Of a DNA stretch of 48,476 bases, positions 42,251 through 48,476 are shown one piece after another. Made by a program: the position numbers and the translations under genes. Under the pieces are notes generated by a model. It made no database searches and was not told the DNA's origin. It saw only the letters and a list, made by a program, of their open reading frames with translations. Where the stretch lies: NCBI RefSeq assembly GCF_002272245.1, contig NZ_NPDD01000127.1, positions 1-48,476 on the forward strand, read 5' to 3'. Positions within the stretch are counted from its first letter, which is position 1. Every line of letters begins with the position of its first letter. The DNA is from Bacillus sp. 7884-1 (GTDB lineage Bacteria; Bacillota; Bacilli; Bacillales; Cytobacillaceae).

Positions 42251-42386
42251 AGAATCTATTCCTCCATTCAAATTAAGATTATTTAGAAGATAGTTTACTA
42301 GTAGAATTATTTCTATTATACAGAAAAACTGTAATAATATGGTTATATTATTTCAAAAAAATCATTGCTGTTTGTTCTCAATAAAA

Positions 42387-42413
42387 TAAGGGACTTCCAA
42401 GGAGTCCCTTTTT
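42387..42413 (-). terminator. Terminator of the nrtR-pnuC-nadR cluster
   Basis: AAGGGACT-tccaag-GAGTCCCTT hairpin just beyond the nadR stop, with T5 on the plus strand and a T-rich flank on the minus strand. Confidence 0.7.
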
Positions 42414-42443
42414 CAAAAGATAGATTTCAATACTTATTCCCTA

Positions 42444-43463
42444 TTAAGTTATTAACTCGTTTATCAGTTTGATGGCACCATTAAGCCGATCGAGATAATC
42501 TCCATTCAAGATTTTATAATCGATGTTATGACTTTTTAATAAAGTCTTTAGCTGCTGATTATTTTTCACCCTTACCTCATCCTCTCCATGAACCCGGAGC
42601 CCGTCATTCACCCACTCCACATCGGGTTCAAGGTATAGCCAAAGATCGTAAACTTGACGTTTAGCGATTTCATCTAGTACGGTCTGATACTCATTATTGT
42701 AGAGGTTTGAGTAAAATTGGGTTACGATGGCTTCTGTATCAATAAATACTAGCTTATTAGCTTTTTCGATTGCCCTTATTTCTTCCATCTTATGGCCATA
42801 AGCAATTTTCTGGTAATCTTCTACTGAGATAATACCATCACACCCGCCTAATTCTTCACATACAATCCGACCGTATTCTTCTACATAGGTGGTATTATAG
42901 ATTTTGGCGAGGTTTTTCGTTAGAGTTGATTTTCCACAGCTTTCTGTACCAACCACCACGACCTTCTTTACAAAATAGGGTTTCACCATGTCAGGAATGA
43001 ACGACCAATGTCGAAAAACACCTTCTTTTCGTATCACCGTTGCGGAGATGTTCACATGTGTGCGGATAGGATCAATTAGAAAATGCTTTGCAGTTGGATA
43101 CAGTTCCTCAAAGATGTGGTTATATTCAGTCTCAGAACTAAAAACATAATCTATCGGTTTTCCAATTGCCTTTTTGATTAATTGAGCTCCTTCATTCCAG
43201 TCGTAATCATCATTTCCTTGATAGTCTTCAATCGATACTACTTTTACATTTGGCATATCCTTTGTTAGCCTGGACAGCCAGCGTAAACGTATTTGAGCTG
43301 GAATGTACTCCATTTTAGTATCTCGACACAATTCTTTATCACGCTTTTCACTATGAGACAAAATTACGTAAAATTCATCCACGGTGGATGAAGCCTGAAC
43401 AATGGCATACACATGGCCAAGATGCAGCGGTAGAAACTTGCCTCCAAAGAATCCAACACTCAT
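42444..43463 (-). CDS. nadR: Bifunctional NMN adenylyltransferase / ribosylnicotinamide kinase
   Basis: 339 residues. The N-terminal nucleotidyltransferase domain has GKFLPLHLGH (8-17) and ISATVIR (139-145) motifs of NMN adenylyltransferases. The C-terminal kinase domain has Walker A GTESCGKST (172-180) and EEYGR. Together it phosphorylates nicotinamide riboside and then makes NAD. It lacks the N-terminal DNA-binding domain of enterobacterial NadR. Its ATG follows the pnuC stop with no gap, so translation is coupled. Control by NrtR upstream is likely. Confidence 0.9.
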   Translation of the reverse strand: MSVGFFGGKFLPLHLGHVYAIVQASSTVDEFYVILSHSEKRDKELCRDTKMEYIPAQIRLRWLSRLTKDMPNVKVVSIEDYQGNDDYDWNEGAQLIKKAIGKPIDYVFSSETEYNHIFEELYPTAKHFLIDPIRTHVNISATVIRKEGVFRHWSFIPDMVKPYFVKKVVVVGTESCGKSTLTKNLAKIYNTTYVEEYGRIVCEELGGCDGIISVEDYQKIAYGHKMEEIRAIEKANKLVFIDTEAIVTQFYSNLYNNEYQTVLDEIAKRQVYDLWLYLEPDVEWVNDGLRVHGEDEVRVKNNQQLKTLLKSHNIDYKILNGDYLDRLNGAIKLINELIT

Positions 43464-44159
43464 TTAGACCACCTCCTGATTTTGTTTTACATAAAGTTTT
43501 CGCCAGTTGATGTAGCCATATAGGCTGTTTACGAGAAAGGCCGACCACATAACCAACATGGAAAAATCATTCCCGCCTTGAGTGAGTAAAGCACTTAGCC
43601 ACAGGAAAATCGATAAAACATTTACTGAAATCCATAGGATCCATTGCTCCGCAAATCGTTTTAACATCAGAATTTGTGCCGCTATCGACAATACATTTGT
43701 TGCTGAATCCGTCCATACATTGTTGCCGCCTAGGTATTTCAAGAAGAACCCATAGCTGATTGTAAGGATTAAAATGGATACCACTGTATAGATCCAGCCT
43801 GTTTTTGTGAGTCTATTAACTTTGACATCTTCTCCTTTAACACCATGTTCTGTTTTGTTCTGTTTCCATAAATAGATCCCGATAAATTGTACCGGAAAGT
43901 AAAACAGCGTATTGAGCATGACTTCCCCATAAAGGCCATACCCATAGGCAATATACGCATAGGTTAACGTTTGAACAATCCCAAAATAATAATTGGAGAT
44001 TTTCCCCTTTGCCACTAACACCACGCAGAGCATGCCGGTTATAGATGAAATCAGGCCGATAAGTGAGTCTGACCAAGCAAAATATAGATAAATGTTAACC
44101 AGTGTAAAGGTGAACAACCACCCTATTTCAAAACGTGTCCAATTCCTAAATATCCCCAT
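43464..44159 (-). CDS. pnuC: Nicotinamide riboside transporter PnuC
   Basis: A 231-residue membrane protein with seven predicted helices of the PnuC family. Blocks such as SSITGMLCVVLVAKGKISNYYFGIVQTLTYAYIAY, EVMLNTLFYFPVQFIGIYLWKQN and NVLSIAAQILMLKRFAEQWILWISVNVLSIFLW match it. It imports nicotinamide riboside by facilitated diffusion, with trapping by the kinase domain of the next gene product. The start at 44159 has AGGGGAGAGAACGA upstream; a GTG at 44177 lies before that. Confidence 0.92.
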   Translation of the reverse strand: MGIFRNWTRFEIGWLFTFTLVNIYLYFAWSDSLIGLISSITGMLCVVLVAKGKISNYYFGIVQTLTYAYIAYGYGLYGEVMLNTLFYFPVQFIGIYLWKQNKTEHGVKGEDVKVNRLTKTGWIYTVVSILILTISYGFFLKYLGGNNVWTDSATNVLSIAAQILMLKRFAEQWILWISVNVLSIFLWLSALLTQGGNDFSMLVMWSAFLVNSLYGYINWRKLYVKQNQEVV

Positions 44160-44188
44160 TCGTTCTCTCCCCTTCACCCTTTTGTTTT

Positions 44189-44953
44189 TTACCCTTGTAG
44201 TTTGTTTCTGTACACAGAAACAATTGGTTGAAAGTCATTAAAACGGTAGAGCTGTGCGGGTGTTTTGGAATAGCTATTTGATTTCTTAGGTTTTCCATTT
44301 TCTGTTACTGCTTCTATAAAAGGCAGTGTTGGTGCTTTTCTGAAAAAGGCTGCATCTGTCGATATCGATGGATCATCCAAAACGGTCAATAAAACTCCTT
44401 GAAGCTCTGAAAGGACAAACTGTTCTGGAAGAAAATGCTTCGCAAGTGTTGTTAGCGCCATATCCTTTTTAATGAACCATATTGCATCCTCAATAATGAT
44501 TCGGTGGTCAAAGGCAAGGTTAAGGACTAGAGCCTCTTCCATAGTAAACAGTTGTATATCTTGTGCGTCATAAGTTGTTTTACGATTCTTTAGGGCAGTT
44601 TCATTCGCTATCACATAATGAGCATTTGAAATAATCCATCCTCTTTTGTCTCGGCTGGGGGAATCATAGACGCCAAAATGCTTAATCCGCAGTCCTTCTA
44701 CTCCTGTTTCTTCAACAAGTTTGCGTTCGGCCGCTTGAAAAGCTGTCTCGCTAGGACGAACAAATCCTCCCGGTAACGCCCACTTGCCTGCTTCTATATT
44801 TGGATTCCCTTCATGATCCTGTTCACTACGTTTGATCAGCATAATTTTCAATTTTTTTATCGGAGGTTTATACTCGCCATTACTCTCAGATGTGATGGTA
44901 AAGACAGCAATATCGCTGGTATAACCATCTGGTGTTGTAAAGTTTAGTTTCAT
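44189..44953 (-). CDS. nrtR: NrtR-type transcriptional regulator (Nudix domain plus winged helix)
   Basis: 254 residues. The N-terminal Nudix-like domain is followed by a C-terminal winged helix (about 170-250, LPEQFVLSELQGVLLTVL and FRKAPTLPFIEAV). The Nudix box GFVRPSETAFQAAERKLVEETGV deviates in the catalytic core: RK replaces the RE pair, so hydrolysis is probably lost and the domain senses ADP-ribose, as in NrtR. It is the first gene of the cluster with pnuC and nadR. AAAGGAG lies 8 nt before the ATG at 44953. A 30-bp palindrome overlaps the ribosome-site region, and autoregulation of the whole cluster is likely. Confidence 0.85.
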   Translation of the reverse strand: MKLNFTTPDGYTSDIAVFTITSESNGEYKPPIKKLKIMLIKRSEQDHEGNPNIEAGKWALPGGFVRPSETAFQAAERKLVEETGVEGLRIKHFGVYDSPSRDKRGWIISNAHYVIANETALKNRKTTYDAQDIQLFTMEEALVLNLAFDHRIIIEDAIWFIKKDMALTTLAKHFLPEQFVLSELQGVLLTVLDDPSISTDAAFFRKAPTLPFIEAVTENGKPKKSNSYSKTPAQLYRFNDFQPIVSVYRNKLQG

Positions 44954-44966
44954 TTTATTCACTCCT

Positions 44967-44996
44967 TTAATTAACAATTTGTTAATTGTTAATTAA
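44967..44996. promoter_or_regulatory. Likely NrtR operator
   Basis: TTAATTAACAATT-tgtt-AATTGTTAATTAA, perfect 13-bp arms. It lies 14 bp upstream of the nrtR start codon, and its left end touches the ribosome site. Confidence 0.65.
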
Positions 44997-45134
44997 AATA
45001 TATTCTAAAATTTGTTTTTAGTCAAGAAATTTCTGGAAAAACCTAAAGCTACTCCCCTGTACAAAACTTTTGTATCAAAATATAGGCGAATGTCATAGTA
45101 TGTATCCTTCCCAGAAAAAAGGAGGTTCTCGCAA

Positions 45135-45266
45135 ATGAGTTCAGAATATGGAGTAGGTTTAAGTTTTCCTTTAATCGTTATATTGTTTATCCTGCTGGTC
45201 ATTATTGGTGCAGCATTTTGGAATGGTGATGACGAGTGTTGCTACGGTGGGACTTATAGCGGCTGA
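45135..45266 (+). CDS. YjcZ family sporulation miniprotein (43 residues)
   Basis: MSSEYGVGLSFPLIVILFIL then LVIIGAAFWNGDDECCYGGTYSG. The FPLIVILFILLVIIGAA helix is the signature of YjcZ/YhfH-like tiny spore proteins, with a polar, Cys-pair tail. AAAAAAGGAGG sits 9 nt before the ATG. A CATAGTAT (45094-45101), like a sporulation sigma-E or sigma-K -10 box, lies 34 bp before the start; the matching -35 is unclear. It is probably a small membrane or coat-associated protein made during sporulation. Confidence 0.75.
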   Translation: MSSEYGVGLSFPLIVILFILLVIIGAAFWNGDDECCYGGTYSG

Positions 45267-45337
45267 AGACCGTAGGACAGCTGACTAAGATAGAACACAC
45301 ATGAAAAAACTGTGATTTCTTTTTTGTTTCATAAAAA

Positions 45338-45368
45338 ATAGCCTAGAGGCAGGTCCCCTAGGCTATTG
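45338..45368. terminator. Bidirectional terminator
   Basis: AATAGCCTAG-aggcaggtccc-CTAGGCTATT between the convergent YjcZ-type and acetoacetyl-CoA synthetase genes, with A and T tracts on either side. Confidence 0.75.
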
Positions 45369-45406
45369 ATATTCTTTTACTAAGTATTTTACTTACTATA
45401 TTGCTA

Positions 45407-47407
45407 TTAATTCACAGAGACATCCCCTGATTCTATCAATTTCTGAAACTCAATAAAATATTGTAACGATTGTGGATTTAGCAATGAATCTGAGTTAACA
45501 GCCTGATTTACAGGAATTCCCATTAAAATTTTCTTAATGGGCACCTCAATTTTTTTACCGTTCAATGTTTTAGGGAGTTCATTAACACTAATAATTTCAT
45601 TTGGTACATGTCTAGGAGAACAGTTTTGTCGAATGGTTTTGTTAATATGCGATTTCAATTCCTCTGAAAATGGAGTACCCTCTTTTACAACGAGAAATAA
45701 TGGCATGTAGGATTGCTCACTATTAATTGGTATATCGACAATCAAACTATCGTGCACTTCTGGTATACTTTCTAAAGCACTGTATATTTCACTCGTCCCC
45801 ATCCGAATTCCGCCCCGATTAATGGTTGCATCTGAACGACCAAACATAACACCAGATCCTCTAGAGGTTATCTTAATAAAATCACCATGCCTCCAAATAT
45901 CAGGGAAAACATCAAAATAACTATTTTTGTAACGTTCCCCATTTTCATCATTCCAAAAATAAATTGGCATGGATGGCATCGGTTTTGTAACCACAAGTTC
46001 CCCAATTTCATCCACTACTTCTTCTCCTGCATCATTAAAGGACTTAACAGCTACTCCTAAAGATCGAGCTTGTAGTTCACCAGAGTATACTGGCATTAAC
46101 AGGCTTCCCCCTAGAAAACCAGAACAAATATCTGTTCCTCCGGTAGTAGAATAAAGCCAAATATCCTTCTTCACTTCTTGATAAACCCACTCAAACCCGC
46201 TTTCAGGCAATGGTGAACCTGTTGAGCCTATGCTTCTTAAGTGTGAGAGATTAAATTCTCTTGGTTTCACATTTGATTTCATATTGGCCACTATAAAGCT
46301 TGCACTTGTGCCCATCATGGTCATTTTGGTAGATTCCGCAAACCTCCACAGTGTTTCATCATTCGGATAGCTCGGATTCCCATCATATAATAGGACTGTC
46401 GCACCAGTTAGCATACTACTAACAACTATGTTCCACATCATCCAGCCTGTTGTCGTGTACCAAAAAAATCGATCTTCTCTTGTTAATTCCATCTGAAGTC
46501 CGTGAAATTTTATATGTTCAAGCAGGATTCCACCTTGACTTTGAACAATTCCCTTTGGTTTTCCTGTAGTTCCAGATGAATATAAGATCCAAAGCGGATG
46601 GTTAAATGGAACAGCTTCAAAGGTTAATGGGACATTACTATTTTGACTTATAACCTGATCCCAAAGTACGGAATTCTTCAAACCTGATAATTCAGGTTGA
46701 TCTTGGAGGTTAGGAATAATAATTGTTTCTTCCAAAGTAGGTAATTCCGTTTGAATTCTTCCAACTAATTCAAGTCGGTCGTATTTCTTTCCTCCGTATT
46801 GGTAGCCATCTGATGCAAACATTACTTTTGGTTCGATTTGTTTAAACCTATCAATAACACTCTGGATGCCAAACTCCGGTGCACAGCTTGACCACACTGC
46901 ACCAATACTGGCACATGCCAGAAATGCTGTTACTGTTTCATGAATATTAGGGGCATATGACACAACCCGGTCACCTGGCTTAACCCCTTTAGACTTTAAA
47001 TAGCCTGTAATAGCAGCTGTATTCTTTTTAAGTTCAGCCCATGAAAGCTCCTGTTGTGGTCGTATTTCCGATTGATAAATGATAGCAGCTTTTTCTGGTG
47101 TTTCTTTCCTAAATATATGTTCTGCATAGTTTACTGTTGCACCAGAAAACCAATCGACATTTGGCATTTTGCCTTCAGATAATACTTCATGATAATCACT
47201 TTTGGCAATAATTTTATAATAATCCCAAATGGCAGACCAAAATCCCTCAAGGTCTGTAACGGACCATTCCCATAATTGATTGTACTGTTCAAACTTTAGC
47301 CCACGCGTTTCATCCAGCCATGTCATAAACTTCTTTATGTTTGATTTTTCTTGAATTTCACGTGAGGGTTCCCAGAGTAAATTTCCACTAACATTTGCGG
47401 TCTTCAA
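45407..47407 (-). CDS. Acetoacetate--CoA ligase (acetoacetyl-CoA synthetase)
   Basis: A 666-residue adenylate-forming enzyme of the acetoacetyl-CoA synthetase family. An ACAS_N-type N-terminus (LWEWSVTDLEGFWSAIWDYYKI) is followed by the AMP-binding domain with YSSGTTGKPKGIVQSQGGILLEH at about 276-298, YSTTGGTDICSGFLGG and WRHGDFIKIT. The C-terminal AMP-binding domain carries the catalytic Lys in LPKTLNGKKIEVPIKK. It activates acetoacetate to acetoacetyl-CoA. The start is TTG at 47407 with AGGGGGGATAAGA upstream; the ATG at 47458 lies before that. It lies 99 bp downstream of an enoyl-CoA hydratase gene, so both may be in a fatty-acid or ketone-body catabolic unit. Confidence 0.9.
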   Translation of the reverse strand: MKTANVSGNLLWEPSREIQEKSNIKKFMTWLDETRGLKFEQYNQLWEWSVTDLEGFWSAIWDYYKIIAKSDYHEVLSEGKMPNVDWFSGATVNYAEHIFRKETPEKAAIIYQSEIRPQQELSWAELKKNTAAITGYLKSKGVKPGDRVVSYAPNIHETVTAFLACASIGAVWSSCAPEFGIQSVIDRFKQIEPKVMFASDGYQYGGKKYDRLELVGRIQTELPTLEETIIIPNLQDQPELSGLKNSVLWDQVISQNSNVPLTFEAVPFNHPLWILYSSGTTGKPKGIVQSQGGILLEHIKFHGLQMELTREDRFFWYTTTGWMMWNIVVSSMLTGATVLLYDGNPSYPNDETLWRFAESTKMTMMGTSASFIVANMKSNVKPREFNLSHLRSIGSTGSPLPESGFEWVYQEVKKDIWLYSTTGGTDICSGFLGGSLLMPVYSGELQARSLGVAVKSFNDAGEEVVDEIGELVVTKPMPSMPIYFWNDENGERYKNSYFDVFPDIWRHGDFIKITSRGSGVMFGRSDATINRGGIRMGTSEIYSALESIPEVHDSLIVDIPINSEQSYMPLFLVVKEGTPFSEELKSHINKTIRQNCSPRHVPNEIISVNELPKTLNGKKIEVPIKKILMGIPVNQAVNSDSLLNPQSLQYFIEFQKLIESGDVSVN

Positions 47408-47506
47408 TCTTATCCCCCCTATCAAAATCAATCCAAGCTTGTGTCTAGAATCGTGCATCTAACCTTGGATTTTCAAATCCTCCGTTTATCGATACTTGAA
47501 AATTAA

Positions 47507-48310
47507 TTATTTTGAAGAAATGGTTTCTTTTAAAAAATCAGCTTCACGTTTTTCTAGAAAAGCGGAAATCCCTTCTTTTCCCTCCATGCTGCTTGCCCTC
47601 TCAGCAAGGACTAACGACTCCTTACTCATTTGGGACTCAAGTGTTTCTTGCAGCGAATGATAAAAAAGCTTTTTCGTTTCTCCATATGCTTTCATTGGTC
47701 CATTTGCAAGGTTCTCTGCTAACTCTAGGACAACTTCTAATAATTGCTCATCGGCAACAACATGGTTGATAATCCCCCACTCACTTGCCTCTTTTGCATC
47801 CAATGGACGATTTGTATACATTAACTCAAGTGCCCGTTTCATCCCAACAAGACGCGGTAAGAAATAACTTCCTGAACCATCCGGGGTTAATCCAATCTTG
47901 TTATACGCCATGACAAATTTGGAATGGTCAGAAGCATAAGCCAAATCACAGGCACATACGAGACTCATCCCGGCACCCGCTGCGACTCCATTCACCGCAC
48001 CAATAAATGGTTTATTCATTCTAGTAAAATAGGAAATCGCTTGATGCAGATAGGCGGTAACACTTTTTAGATGAGAACTGATTTGTTCCCCTTTCTCAGC
48101 AAAGCTTCTTAAATCTCCACCGACTGAAAACTTATTTCCAGCACCTGTAATAACCACCGCTCTAATTTCTTCGCTCTCTGAACAAAATATTGCAAGGTCC
48201 ATAAGTTCCTTTGCCATTTCTAAATGAATGGCATTTCCAGCTTCCGGACGGTTTAATTTAACAATTCCCACATGATTTTGGATTGTTAACTGAACAAATT
48301 TATTTTCCAT
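47507..48310 (-). CDS. Enoyl-CoA hydratase/isomerase family protein
   Basis: A 267-residue crotonase-fold enzyme. Oxyanion loops FSVGGDLRSF and AAVNGVAAGAGMSLVCACDLAYAS (as AVNGVAAGAGM) are intact. In the segment IGLTPDGSGSYFLPRLVG, Asp is present but the second catalytic Glu of true hydratases is not, as in isomerase-like (PaaG-type) members. Reaction specificity is therefore open. GAAGGTATAAAT precedes the ATG at 48310. It is probably co-transcribed with acetoacetyl-CoA synthetase. Confidence 0.88.
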   Translation of the reverse strand: MENKFVQLTIQNHVGIVKLNRPEAGNAIHLEMAKELMDLAIFCSESEEIRAVVITGAGNKFSVGGDLRSFAEKGEQISSHLKSVTAYLHQAISYFTRMNKPFIGAVNGVAAGAGMSLVCACDLAYASDHSKFVMAYNKIGLTPDGSGSYFLPRLVGMKRALELMYTNRPLDAKEASEWGIINHVVADEQLLEVVLELAENLANGPMKAYGETKKLFYHSLQETLESQMSKESLVLAERASSMEGKEGISAFLEKREADFLKETISSK

Positions 48311-48383
48311 ATTTATACCTTCTTTCTTTTTTATTAGCTATGTTAATGGTAACTGTTGATTTTAGAACTCTGTTGATTTGTGC

Positions 48384-48476
48384 GGAAGGCGCGAGACTCC
48401 TGCAGGAAGACTGGGCAGGGGAGACCCCGCAGGCGCTTTAGCGCCGAGGAGGCTTCCCGAACCGCCTGCGGAAAGC
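48384..48476. repeat. G+C-rich Bacillaceae intergenic repeat (cut by window end)
   Basis: GGCGCGAGACTCCTGCAGGA, then GACCCCGCAGGCGCTTTAGC, GCCGAGGAGGCTTCC and GCCTGCGGAAAGC. This resembles a widely spread structured intergenic repeat of Bacillus-type genomes. It is much more G+C-rich than its surroundings and contains the hairpin GGCGCtttaGCGCC. Confidence 0.7.

Noticed and set aside
45005..45202. Minus-strand 65-codon open frame
   Set aside because: It is antisense to the YjcZ-type miniprotein (45135-45266), which has a strong ribosome site and a family signature.
1..48476. CRISPR arrays, tRNA or rRNA genes, intact IS elements, riboswitches
   Set aside because: None were recognised: no regularly spaced direct repeats, no cloverleaf-like sequence with CCA-end context, no transposase frame, and no leader matching a riboswitch class I know.

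Overview
The window comes from a low-G+C, spore-forming member of the Bacillaceae. The support is a complete gerA-gerB-gerC type germinant-receptor operon, remnants of at least one more ger operon, bacillopeptidase F-like secreted proteases, an Spx paralogue with a CxxC redox switch, an IDEAL-domain protein, two YjcZ-type miniproteins, strong AGGAGG ribosome binding sites, and frequent TTG or GTG starts. The genus cannot be fixed from the sequence alone. No rRNA, tRNA, CRISPR array or intact insertion sequence was seen.

Layout. 1-17 kb is an accessory region of duplication and decay. It holds a broken bacillopeptidase F-like protease, two intact paralogues of it (6.2-9.7 and 11.4-14.8 kb), and three copies of one LysR regulator (a scrap at 2 kb, a frameshifted copy at 10.2-11.1 kb, an intact copy at 16.1-17.0 kb). 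Remnants of germination genes (GerC-like and GerB-like), a VanW-like scrap and a broken MarR gene lie among them. A divergent Rrf2/carboxymuconolactone-decarboxylase pair and a polysaccharide deacetylase lipoprotein are the intact genes near the left end. 17-25 kb holds an MFS transporter, the ger operon, an epoxide hydrolase and a TetR regulator. The MFS and hydrolase genes share a near-identical promoter/operator. 25-36 kb holds a phosphotransferase gene bracketed by REP-like hairpins, a GDSL hydrolase, an FbpABC-type importer operon, and a G+C-richer MacB/FtsX-type ABC pair that looks imported. 36-48 kb is a mixture of short transcription units: FkbM methyltransferase, IDEAL protein, Rrf2 regulator and Spx paralogue (linked by a repeated operator), HAD phosphatase, broken nitroreductase, nitronate monooxygenase, an NAD-salvage cluster (nrtR-pnuC-nadR), a YjcZ miniprotein, acetoacetyl-CoA synthetase and enoyl-CoA hydratase.

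How the parts work together. The NAD cluster imports a nicotinamide nucleoside, phosphorylates and adenylates it, and is probably controlled by NrtR at a 30-bp palindrome. The Rrf2 gene at 37.6 kb and the spx paralogue at 38.3 kb have three copies of one 21-bp palindrome upstream of them, which suggests a small thiol/redox regulon. The TetR regulator probably controls the epoxide hydrolase and, 6 kb away, the MFS pump. All three protease genes carry the same promoter and leader. In the two intact ones, vestiges of the start of the first gene now form small upstream reading frames that overlap the protease start codon, a sign of promoter capture by duplication. Many genes are broken by single lesions, so this is a decaying region or one with some base-call errors. 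No completely new multi-gene system was recognised. The most novel signals are the shared operators and the protease leader cassette.
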